From contig OZ240214.1 of assembly GCA_965197575.1 (NCBI GenBank), positions 744,001 to 808,000 of the forward strand: 64,000 nucleotides of DNA, written 5' to 3'. This document shows positions 42,938 through 50,194 of the stretch, piece after piece. This DNA is from VXOI01 sp965197575. Lineage in GTDB: Bacteria; Chloroflexota; Dehalococcoidia; Lucifugimonadales; UBA3495. Position 1 is the stretch's first letter. Each line of letters opens with the position of its first letter. Below the pieces are notes generated by a model. The model did no database searches. It saw only the letters and a list, made by a program, of their open reading frames with translations, and had not been told where the DNA came from. Made by a program: the position numbers and the translations under genes.

Positions 42938-43444
42938 TTAGGAGCCGAACTCAGTGCCGACCAGGACGGCCACCGGCCTGTTGGTGCGCTCGGCCTCGTC
43001 GATGGCGTAGCTGATGCGGTCGGCGTCCTCGTCCGCCTCGATCAGGTAGTAGTTGATGCCCCAGGCGTGGAGGATGTGTTCGATGAAGCGGGCCGCCGAG
43101 TCGCCGGTGATGCCGTGGCGGGTCCAGCCCCGGTAGCCGACCAGCATCACCAGCGGCATGTTGATGTCGAGGCCCAGCCCCCGGATGGAGTCGCCGGACT
43201 CGAAAATGCCGGTGTTCTGGATCAAGACGACCGGCCGCTTGCCGCCGACCCACAGCCCGGCCGCGATGGCCATCGTTTCCCCCTCGCGGCAGACCGGCAC
43301 GAGGTCGAGAGTAGGCTCGTTGGTGAGCAACTGGTACATGAAGTTGGTCTCGCTGTCGGGCAGCCAGACCACGTGGCTAATGTTCTTCTTCTTCAGTTCC
43401 TCAATCACGGATGCGGGGTGCAGTACGACTTCGTGGGTGGTCAT
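42938..43444 (-). CDS. Sulfopyruvate/phosphonopyruvate decarboxylase-like alpha subunit (ComD type)
   Basis: 168 residues carrying the Pyr domain: VVWLPDSETNFMYQLL, the activating glutamate in VCREGETMAIAAGL, and QNTGIFESGDSIRGLGL. It must pair with the following PP-domain subunit to make an active site. First gene of the four-gene minus-strand set down to 41510. Confidence 0.8.
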   Translation of the reverse strand: MTTHEVVLHPASVIEELKKKNISHVVWLPDSETNFMYQLLTNEPTLDLVPVCREGETMAIAAGLWVGGKRPVVLIQNTGIFESGDSIRGLGLDINMPLVMLVGYRGWTRHGITGDSAARFIEHILHAWGINYYLIEADEDADRISYAIDEAERTNRPVAVLVGTEFGS

Positions 43445-43505
43445 TCAGACTCCTTCCGGTTCCAACGGCCGATGACAGGTTGCCATATGGGACGCCCCAT
43501 TATAT

Positions 43506-44819
43506 TCACGCGCCGGAAACGGCGTCAATTCCGGCAGTCAGCATCCTGCCCGTGTCGTTCAGGTAGTGGCTCAACGCCGGTGGGGATATTCCTCGGCTTA
43601 CCACCAGATCGAAGCCGCGCGACGAGGCGAACACTGGCGCCGGCGCATTCTTGGCGAGGAACAGCGGCGCCAGTCCGTCCCCGTGAATGTACTGCTCGAC
43701 CAGACGCCGCGCCGCCTCGACCATCACGTCGGCGGCTGACGGGGTCAACGGCTCCGGGATGGGAGTGCGGGCCTTGGGCGAGACCAGGTAATTGTAATAG
43801 GCGTTCAGCACTTCCTGTACCGCTACGTCCTCGCTCTGGGCCCGCAGACGGAGCGCCGCGCCGCGCAGGTAGTTGGGCAGCCGCTCCAACAGCCAGTCTA
43901 GGTACAGCGGGTCGCTAGCCACCTGATGAGGAAGCGTCAGGCCGCCCGCGTCCGGGAAGGTATGCGTAAGCTCGCCATCCGGCCCGGTTGAGGACGGCGG
44001 CATGACCGCGGCGTCCGCCAAGTAGACCGGCACCAGGACCGGCGGATGCGGGCCCCGGAGCAATTCGACCAGCGCCAGCAGGTAGTTGGTGCGGGCCAGA
44101 GTCATCGCCAGGGGATCTGTGGTCATGCCCATGACCCGAAAGGGCAGGGCCATCAACACTTCGATGGGATGCCCGCCATCGGCCAGCCCCGATGCGGCGA
44201 TCATCCCTACCGCTTCGGCGAGCAGAGTCCCGTCTCCGCAGTCCGGGTCAAGCAGGGAAAGCCCCGGTTGTTGCGCCAGCCCCGTTTCCTCCAGCGCTTC
44301 CAAGACCAGCCCCGGCCGCGTCGGAGGCCCTTCCACCGGCGCAACCGCGCGGTATAGACCCGTGAGCAGACCGGGAGCGGGGTGGGAGAGGTCGAATTCC
44401 GCCAGCGAGTCGAGTAGCTCGCGGACGAGGTCCAGCGCCGGATCGCCGGCCACAGGCGGCTGGCCCCCTAATGATATGTGGAGGAAGGGCCAGGTGAAGA
44501 AGTCCTCGCCAAGAAAGTTGCCGATGCCGTCGCGCACGAAATGGTCGCCGTTGACCACTTCCAGCAAGTCTTGGGGCCTGGGCCTAGCCGGGGTCGATCC
44601 CAACGACAGGTAGGCGACTAGGCGGCACAGAAGGGAGAGGTAGGTGGAATCGACGAAGGCTTTCGGGGTGGCGGGGCCGACGGAGCGTTCCTGGCAGCGG
44701 GACCACTCCCGGCAGCCGACGGCTACCGGCCGGGCCGACGCAACCTGGTCATATAGCTCCGAGAGCCGTTCCACCGCCTGGCCCATGACCGGGCTTCCCG
44801 GCCCGAAAGCCGCCTGCAT
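43506..44819 (-). CDS. Decayed N6-adenine DNA methyltransferase-like protein
   Basis: 437 residues with the layout of a type I/IIG amino-methyltransferase: FVDSTYLSLLCRLVAYLSL, then SAM motif I LLDPDCGDGTLLAEA (about 189-203), MTTDPLAMTLARTNYLLALVELL and VYLADAAV. The catalytic N-P-P-Y/F motif expected after FDLVV reads S-R-G-I-S-P-P (about 406-412). No restriction, specificity or helicase partner is nearby. Catalysis on adenine is unlikely; the SAM pocket could persist. Confidence 0.6.
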   Translation of the reverse strand: MQAAFGPGSPVMGQAVERLSELYDQVASARPVAVGCREWSRCQERSVGPATPKAFVDSTYLSLLCRLVAYLSLGSTPARPRPQDLLEVVNGDHFVRDGIGNFLGEDFFTWPFLHISLGGQPPVAGDPALDLVRELLDSLAEFDLSHPAPGLLTGLYRAVAPVEGPPTRPGLVLEALEETGLAQQPGLSLLDPDCGDGTLLAEAVGMIAASGLADGGHPIEVLMALPFRVMGMTTDPLAMTLARTNYLLALVELLRGPHPPVLVPVYLADAAVMPPSSTGPDGELTHTFPDAGGLTLPHQVASDPLYLDWLLERLPNYLRGAALRLRAQSEDVAVQEVLNAYYNYLVSPKARTPIPEPLTPSAADVMVEAARRLVEQYIHGDGLAPLFLAKNAPAPVFASSRGFDLVVSRGISPPALSHYLNDTGRMLTAGIDAVSGA

Positions 44820-44871
44820 GGCCTCGGCGGTCGCTTGGCGGTCGCTTGAAGTCCGGGGGGCGCGGGACAGG

Positions 44872-46266
44872 CTAAAACTCCGCGCTCTTGGGAGTCCGGG
44901 GGAACGGGATCACGTCCCGGATGTTGGGCACGCCGGTGATGAACTGCACGGTGCGCTCGAAGCCCAAGCCGAACCCGGCGTGGGGCACGGTGCCGTAGCT
45001 GCGCAGGTCGAGATACCAGTAATAATCGTCGGTATGCAGCCCCGACTCCCGCATCCGCCGCTCCAGCATGTCGCGCCGCTCCTCGCGCTGGCTGCCGCCG
45101 ATGATTTCGCCGATGCGTGGCACCAGCACGTCCATCGCCCGAACGGTCCGTTCATCGTCGTTCAGCCGCATATAGAAGGCTTTGATCTCCCTGGGGTAGT
45201 CGGTGACGATGACCGGGCGGCCGATGCGCTGCTCGGTGAGGTAGCGCTCGTGCTCCGATTGCAGGTCGACGCCCCAAGTCACGGGGAACTCGAAGGACTG
45301 CCCGGACTTTTGGAGCAAGTCCACCGCTTCGGTGTAGGTGACCCGCTCGAACCGCGATCTGGCGATTCCCTCCAGCGTGGCGATGGCCGAGTCGTCGTAC
45401 CACCGGTTGAAAAACTCCATGTCCTCGGCGCAGTTTTCCAGCACGTAGCCGAAGATGTACTTCAGGAAGTCCTCGGCCAGCTCCGCCAAGCCCTCCAATT
45501 CGCAAAAGGCCACCTCCGGCTCGACCATCCAGAACTCGGCCAAGTGCCGCGAGGTGTTGGAGTTTTCGGCCCGGAAGGTTGGCCCGAAGGTGTAGACGTT
45601 GGACAGCGCGAGAGCGAATATCTCCGCTTCCAACTGCCCGCTGACGGTGAGATAGGCCGGTTTCCCGAAGAAGTCCTCGGCGGCGTCGACCGCTCCCTCC
45701 CGGCGGGGCGGGTTGTCGAGGTCGAGGGTAGTCACCCGGAACATCGACCCCGCGCCCTCGGCGTCGCTGGCGGTGATGATGGGCGTCTGGATGTACTGGA
45801 ACGCCCGCTCTCTGAAGAAGGAATGAATGGCGTAGGCGACGGCGCTCCGCACCCGGGCCATGGCCCCGAAGGTGTTGGTGCGGGGCCGCAGGTGGGCGAT
45901 CTCGCGCAGGAATTCCGGCGTGTGGCGCTTCTTTTGCAGGGGGTAGTTCTCCGGGTCGGCCGCGCCGATGACCTGTAGGGAGCGGGCCTGGATCTCGAAC
46001 TTCTGGCCCTTCCCAAGGGACTCGACCACGCTGCCCTGAACGCTGACGCTGCATCCGGTGGTCAGCCCGTTGGCCGCGGCGTAGTCGGGATGGGCGTCGT
46101 CGACCACCACCTGCAAGTCGCGCAGGGTCGAGCCGTCGTTGATCTGGATGAAAGAGACCGACTTGGAGGAGCGCCGGGTTTTCACCCAACCCTGGACTAA
46201 TACCTCTCCGGCCTGGTCGTCGAGAGAGTCCAGAGAGAGGATGTCTTTGATCGTGGTGCGCTGCAT
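44872..46266 (-). CDS. asnS: Asparaginyl-tRNA synthetase
   Basis: 464-residue class IIb synthetase. N-terminal OB anticodon-binding domain (VLVQGWVKTRRSSKSVSFIQINDG), motif 2 FGPTFRAENSNTSRHLAEFWMVEPE and motif 3 GFGLGFERTVQFITG. PHAGFG and the AsnS-type length separate it from AspS. The window also holds gatA and gatC, whose amidotransferase may still serve Gln-tRNA. Confidence 0.96.
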   Translation of the reverse strand: MQRTTIKDILSLDSLDDQAGEVLVQGWVKTRRSSKSVSFIQINDGSTLRDLQVVVDDAHPDYAAANGLTTGCSVSVQGSVVESLGKGQKFEIQARSLQVIGAADPENYPLQKKRHTPEFLREIAHLRPRTNTFGAMARVRSAVAYAIHSFFRERAFQYIQTPIITASDAEGAGSMFRVTTLDLDNPPRREGAVDAAEDFFGKPAYLTVSGQLEAEIFALALSNVYTFGPTFRAENSNTSRHLAEFWMVEPEVAFCELEGLAELAEDFLKYIFGYVLENCAEDMEFFNRWYDDSAIATLEGIARSRFERVTYTEAVDLLQKSGQSFEFPVTWGVDLQSEHERYLTEQRIGRPVIVTDYPREIKAFYMRLNDDERTVRAMDVLVPRIGEIIGGSQREERRDMLERRMRESGLHTDDYYWYLDLRSYGTVPHAGFGLGFERTVQFITGVPNIRDVIPFPRTPKSAEF

Positions 46267-46305
46267 CAGACACCTCGCGGTTGTGGTGAAGGGACCATGC
46301 CGAAA

Positions 46306-46632
46306 CTAGGCCGGGTCCGGGTGCGCTTCCCACCGGTCGGCCCACCGCTGGATCGCTCCGACCACCTCGCGCAGGGACTCGCCCTTCGCGGTCAGAGCGT
46401 ATTCTACTACCACCGGCTTCCGGGCGTAGACTCGGCGCTCGACGATCTCGGCCTCTTCGAGTTCCTGAAGGCGTTGCGAGAGCAGGCGGTCGCTGAGACC
46501 GCTGACGTAGCCGGATATGTCGCTAAACCGCCGGGGCTGCGCCAACATGCAACGCAATATCGTGCAGGTCCATTTCTTGCCCAGAATGATCGTTGCTCTG
46601 TCGTAGCGCGGGCAGGGCTCGTGGCAGTCCAT
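46306..46632 (-). CDS. HxlR family transcriptional regulator
   Basis: 108 residues. HxlR winged helix: CPRYDRATIILGKKWTCTIL, RRFSDISGYVSGLSDRLLSQRLQELEEAEIVERRVY, VEYALTAKGESL. Three N-terminal cysteines (C3, C7 in HEPC, and C23) could sense thiols or electrophiles. The intergenic palindromes and the divergent 56-codon gene mark its probable target. Confidence 0.9.
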   Translation of the reverse strand: MDCHEPCPRYDRATIILGKKWTCTILRCMLAQPRRFSDISGYVSGLSDRLLSQRLQELEEAEIVERRVYARKPVVVEYALTAKGESLREVVGAIQRWADRWEAHPDPA

Positions 46633-46680
46633 CGCTGCATTCTCCGCCAGAGTGCGATTTTGGGCATATTACCATACTTA

Positions 46681-46730
46681 CTAATTATTAGCCACTTGAC
46701 AAATAATTATAGAGCTACTAATATTTAGTA
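46681..46730. promoter_or_regulatory. Divergent control region with twin palindromes
   Basis: CTAAT-T-ATTAG (46681-46691) and TACTAA-TAT-TTAGTA (46716-46730) share the half site CTAAT. A plus-strand promoter TTGACA (46696-46701) with TAATAT (46719-46724), 17-bp spacer, is overlapped by the second palindrome. Good candidate for HxlR autoregulation and repression of the 46810 gene. Confidence 0.65.
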
Positions 46731-46809
46731 AGCACCTACTGACAGAATAGCGGAAGCACAAAAGTGAGTCCTCCCAGCAGGTGACCACCCAAACCCAAGG
46801 AGGCGCAAC

Positions 46810-46980
46810 ATGGCCACCATCTCCATCGACCGGGTACTCCGCACCGCCTACCTCACCGGGAACCGCGACGCCAACGAGGGCGGCAAGCCCCGGACCTCGA
46901 TTGCCGCCAGGATCAAGGACTGGGCCGAGACCCACGCGGCCTACAAGATCGAGAGGGAAAACCGGCAGTGCTTCACCTAA
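46810..46980 (+). CDS. Small protein of unknown function, 56 residues
   Basis: ATG preceded by AAGGAGG at ideal spacing, stop TAA at 46978-46980. The protein (MATISIDRVLRTAYLTGNRD... to ...NRQCFT) is soluble and basic/acidic mixed, with one cysteine three residues from the end. No family recognised. Divergent from hxlR with its own promoter and followed by a terminator, so it is a complete transcription unit. Confidence 0.7.
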   Translation: MATISIDRVLRTAYLTGNRDANEGGKPRTSIAARIKDWAETHAAYKIERENRQCFT

Positions 46981-47006
46981 ACGGCGAAACGGCCGGACGG
47001 GAGGGA

Positions 47007-47048
47007 AGCGGCGCCTGGGCTACACAGCCTGGGCGCTCTTCTTTTTTG
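47007..47048 (+). terminator. Terminator after the 56-residue gene
   Basis: GC-rich imperfect hairpin (47007-47036, GGCT/AGCC near the loop and GCGCC/GGGCGC below) followed by CTTCTTTTTTGG. Confidence 0.75.
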
Positions 47049-47085
47049 GCCGTCACCCTAGAAGATAAGATTGCATTTGAAGGGC

Positions 47086-47127
47086 TTGACTTTTCTATCT
47101 ATGCTTGCTATTCTTTCTAATAGAAAG
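47086..47127 (+). promoter_or_regulatory. Promoter with start-site palindrome
   Basis: TTGACT (47086-47091), 17-bp spacer, TATTCT (47109-47114). CTTTCT-AAT-AGAAAG (47113-47127), a perfect inverted repeat, covers the end of the -10 and the start site. Classic repressor-site position before the 47147 gene. Confidence 0.65.
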
Positions 47128-47146
47128 TAATACAGGAGATGGAATT

Positions 47147-47710
47147 ATGGAGGGTCCGAAGAGAGTAACCGGCTTTATGCCGCTTGCAAAGTGGGTCGTA
47201 GGGGAAACACCAGGACTTACTGCCAAGGAAGTTTATGACCGGGTGGTCCAATTGTCCAAAGACGAGAGGATTGAGATCAGTGCCGCGTCAAACCCCCAGG
47301 CATCCCTGGTCGCCACGCTGAGCAAGGTTCACCAAGATTTCGGTATGGAGAGGAGGCGAGGCAGGGACGGTAAATATCGCTTCTACCAGATGAACCATCA
47401 GGCGTCAGACGACTTGGGCCGATACCCGGAGGCGAGACTAACCGCGGGCAATCAGCCGCCGGCCGTTGAGCGGAATCCAACCGAGGATTGCTTGCCAGTG
47501 GGTAACACCGGCGACCAGCGGGACGAAGCTGTCTCACATAGCACACAGACTTTCTTGGTTGAAGGCTCTTGTTGTCTCAGATTGTCGGAGGAAGAAAGAA
47601 AGAAAATCAGAGCTCTCGTGGATTTGGACAGATACCGTGACGAACATCAAGCCCACTCGGACTTGGTTAAACTGGGCTTGGAAGCAGTCCTGTCTAGGCT
47701 GCTTCTGTGA
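47147..47710 (+). CDS. Putative DNA-binding protein, unknown family
   Basis: 187 residues. The N-terminal 75 (PLAKWVVGETPGLTAKEVYDRVVQL, SLVATLSKVHQDFGMERRRGRDGKYRFYQ) look like a winged-helix module. A polar linker follows, and the C-terminus (LSEEERKKIRALVDLDRYRDEH, LVKLGLEAVLSRLLL) looks like a helical dimerisation or ribbon-helix-helix-like segment. ATG 47147 follows AGGAGA. More AT-rich than its surroundings, together with the next two genes. Confidence 0.6.
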   Translation: MEGPKRVTGFMPLAKWVVGETPGLTAKEVYDRVVQLSKDERIEISAASNPQASLVATLSKVHQDFGMERRRGRDGKYRFYQMNHQASDDLGRYPEARLTAGNQPPAVERNPTEDCLPVGNTGDQRDEAVSHSTQTFLVEGSCCLRLSEEERKKIRALVDLDRYRDEHQAHSDLVKLGLEAVLSRLLL

Positions 47711-47740
47711 GCCTAACTAACTGGAACAATCGTTGCCGGT

Positions 47741-48088
47741 ATGACCGACCAACAGCGAAACCTAACGCCTACCATTAAGTTCATTCAAAGCCAGGTTCGC
47801 GCGCGGCATTATGACCTGACCGAACATGCTACAATTGGGGGACAAGAAAGAGGCATAACCGACAAGGACATTGAGACCGCTCTTTTGAATGGCGAGGTCA
47901 TCGAATCGTACGACGATGACTTTCCATTCCCTTCCTGTCTAGTATTGGGTTGGCGGGGAACAACTAGACCTTTGCACGTAGTTTGTGCGAGAGTCGATGT
48001 CGAACCCACTTTACACATCATCACGGTATATGCACCGGACGACTCCCGATGGCTAAGCGATTTCAAGACCCGGAGAATCAGGCGATGA
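47741..48088 (+). CDS. DUF4258 family protein, toxin-like
   Basis: 115 residues. YDLTEHATIGGQERGITDKDIETALLNGEVIESYDDD and RPLHVVCARVDVEPTLHIITVYAPDDSRW match the DUF4258 pattern, a small RelE/BrnT-like fold often paired with YgiT-type zinc-finger proteins. The next gene is exactly such a protein, overlapping by ATGA. Confidence 0.75.
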   Translation: MTDQQRNLTPTIKFIQSQVRARHYDLTEHATIGGQERGITDKDIETALLNGEVIESYDDDFPFPSCLVLGWRGTTRPLHVVCARVDVEPTLHIITVYAPDDSRWLSDFKTRRIRR

Positions 48089-48348
48089 GCGATGCCGTAA
48101 AACGCTGCTCATTATGCCGGGGGTACTTGGATCCTGGGGCTGCCACTCTCGAAATCTGGCTCGAGGGGCAGTTGGTCGTCGTTCGAGACGTTCCAGCTGA
48201 AGTTTGCGGACAATGCAAAGAGCCTTACTTTTCCGCCGATGTTTCCCATAAGCTCGACCACTTCTTTAAGGAGTGGCGTCATGTCAAGCCAGACCGATAT
48301 CTATCCGTCCCTGAGTATTCAGCAGGGCAACTCCTGGGAGACACCTAG
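48085..48348 (+). CDS. YgiT-type zinc-finger protein, antitoxin-like
   Basis: 87 residues with CSLCRGYL and CGQCKEPYF zinc-knuckle pairs, as in the N-terminal domain of MqsA, and a helical C-terminus. The ATG at 48085 overlaps the DUF4258 stop; an in-frame ATG at 48049 would overlap more. No helix-turn-helix domain is attached. The stop overlaps the convergent gatA stop by four bases. Confidence 0.75.
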   Translation: MSDAVKRCSLCRGYLDPGAATLEIWLEGQLVVVRDVPAEVCGQCKEPYFSADVSHKLDHFFKEWRHVKPDRYLSVPEYSAGQLLGDT

Positions 48349-49820
48349 AGCGGCGGACGCGCTTCGTGCCACTTGGTGGCCTGCTGGTAGGCGTGGCCCA
48401 CGCGGAGCAGGGTCTCGTCCGCCAGGTGCGGGCCGATTAGCTGCATCCCCACCGGCAGCCCTTCCGAAAACCCGCACGGCACCGACAGCCCCGGCAGCCC
48501 GGCGATGTTGACCGGGAGCGTACAAACGTCGATCAAGTACATCTGCACCGGGTCGCTGGTGCGCGCCCCCAGCGGGAAAGCCACCACTGGAGAGGTGGGC
48601 GTCACCAGGGCGTCCACCGACTCGAAGACTCTGGCGAAGTCCCGCCGGATCAAAGTCCGCGCCTGCTGCGCCTTCAGGTAATAGGCGTCGTAATAGCCCG
48701 TCGAGAGCGCGAACGTCCCCAGCATGATGCGGCGCGTGACCTCTGGGCCGAACCCGTACTGGCGCGTCTTTTCCATCGCTTCTTGCCACATGTCGGCGGC
48801 TTCCGGGGCAGAGTAGCCGTACTTGACCCCATCGTAGCGGGCCAGGTTGGCCGAGCACTCGGAGGGCGCGATGATGTAGTAGCAGGCCAGGGCGTATTTA
48901 GTCGTGGGCAGGGATACTTCCCGGACCGAAGCGCCCAGCTCCTCCAGCGTCCGCAGCGCCTCTTCCACCGCCCGACGGACGCCGGACTCCATCCCTTCCA
49001 CGAAATACTCGCTGGGGACGCCCAACTTTAGTCCGTCCAAGCCTTGCGGCTCCTCGCCCAAGCGCGCCGAGTAGTCGCGGGCTTCCACCGGCAACGACGT
49101 GGCGTCCCTGGGATCGTGACCGGCGATGGCGCTCAAGACTATGGCGCAGTCCTCGACGGTACGGGCCACGGGGCCGATCTGGTCCAGTGACGAGGCGTAG
49201 GCGATCAGCCCGTAGCGGCTGACCAGCCCGTAGGAAGGCTTCAGGCCGGTCACGCCGCACAGCGACGCGGGCTGCCGGACGCTGCCGCCGGTGTCCGACC
49301 CCAAGGCATAGACTGCCTCGCCGGAGGCCACGGCCGCCGCCGCGCCGCCGCTGCTGCCTCCGGGCACTCGTTGCAAGTCCCACGGGTTGTGGGTCGGGTG
49401 GAAGGCCGAGTTCTCGCAGGACGACCCCATTGCGAACTCGTCCATGTTCCCCTTGCCCAGCATTACCGCGCCTTGGCCCAGTAGCCGGTCGACCGCCGTG
49501 GCGTTGTAGACCGGGACGTAGTTTTCCAGCATCCGGGAGGCGCAGGTGGTCGTCACCCCTTGGGTACACATAACGTCCTTGATCTGGACCGGCGCCCCGG
49601 TCAGTGCGTCGCCCTCCCCGGCGGCCAGCACCCGGTCGGCCTGCTCCGCTTGGCGCAGGGCCAGCTCCGGCGTGACCGTGACGAACGAGCGGACCCTTTC
49701 CTCCACGCCTTCGATGCGTTCGAGGCAGGCGCGGGTCAACTCCACCGAGCTGGCCTCGCGGCGCATCAGCAGGTCGCGGGCTTCTCGCAACGAAAGCCGG
49801 TTAAGCTCGCTCGGTCCCAT
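48345..49820 (-). CDS. gatA: Aspartyl/glutamyl-tRNA amidotransferase subunit A
   Basis: 491-residue amidase subunit that releases ammonia from glutamine for transamidation of mischarged tRNA. The amidase triad is visible: Lys in PVQIKDV, cis-Ser in GSDTGGSVRQPAS and nucleophile Ser in the same signature block after GGSSGGAAAAV. Start ATG 49820 overlaps the gatC stop (TAATG). gatB is not in the window. Confidence 0.96.
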   Translation of the reverse strand: MGPSELNRLSLREARDLLMRREASSVELTRACLERIEGVEERVRSFVTVTPELALRQAEQADRVLAAGEGDALTGAPVQIKDVMCTQGVTTTCASRMLENYVPVYNATAVDRLLGQGAVMLGKGNMDEFAMGSSCENSAFHPTHNPWDLQRVPGGSSGGAAAAVASGEAVYALGSDTGGSVRQPASLCGVTGLKPSYGLVSRYGLIAYASSLDQIGPVARTVEDCAIVLSAIAGHDPRDATSLPVEARDYSARLGEEPQGLDGLKLGVPSEYFVEGMESGVRRAVEEALRTLEELGASVREVSLPTTKYALACYYIIAPSECSANLARYDGVKYGYSAPEAADMWQEAMEKTRQYGFGPEVTRRIMLGTFALSTGYYDAYYLKAQQARTLIRRDFARVFESVDALVTPTSPVVAFPLGARTSDPVQMYLIDVCTLPVNIAGLPGLSVPCGFSEGLPVGMQLIGPHLADETLLRVGHAYQQATKWHEARPPL

Positions 49821-50107
49821 TATTCGTCCAGCACCGCCTTCACCCGGAAGAACTCGCCTTCCCGGCGCGGCGCGTTGCTCAGCACGTCTTCCGGCGGCAG
49901 CGAGTCCTCCGCTTCGTCTTCCCGCATCACCGCGCCAAGCTCTCCGGCGTGGCCGGTGGGTTCCACGCCGTCCGTATCCAACTCGCTCAGCACCTCGAAT
50001 TGCTCCAGGATGCCGGACAACTGGCGTCCGAAAACCTCGATCTCGTCCTCGGTCAACCCTATCCGGGCCAGCTTGGCAATGTGTTCGACTTGAAGGCGGT
50101 CCAGCAT
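49820..50107 (-). CDS. gatC: Aspartyl/glutamyl-tRNA amidotransferase subunit C
   Basis: 95 residues wrapping GatA and GatB. Conserved VEHIAKLARIGLTEDEIEVFGRQLSGIL at the N-terminus and DVLSNAPRREGEFFRVKAVLDE at the C-terminus. ATG 50107 preferred to the TTG one codon upstream. Confidence 0.94.
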   Translation of the reverse strand: MLDRLQVEHIAKLARIGLTEDEIEVFGRQLSGILEQFEVLSELDTDGVEPTGHAGELGAVMREDEAEDSLPPEDVLSNAPRREGEFFRVKAVLDE

Positions 50108-50194
50108 CAAAATCCCGAATTACAAATGAGAATAGTGAAAAGGATTGAGAATTATTAAATGAGGATAGAGAATGCAAGGCGCTGATTGCAAGCT

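Noticed and set aside
42299..43918. 539-codon plus-strand frame
   Set aside because: It runs antisense to three genes with clear TPP-enzyme and methyltransferase motifs and has no coherent domain itself.
44820..44871. Short direct repeat GGCGGTCGCTT between two genes
   Set aside because: Two imperfect copies in a 52-bp spacer are too little to call an element.
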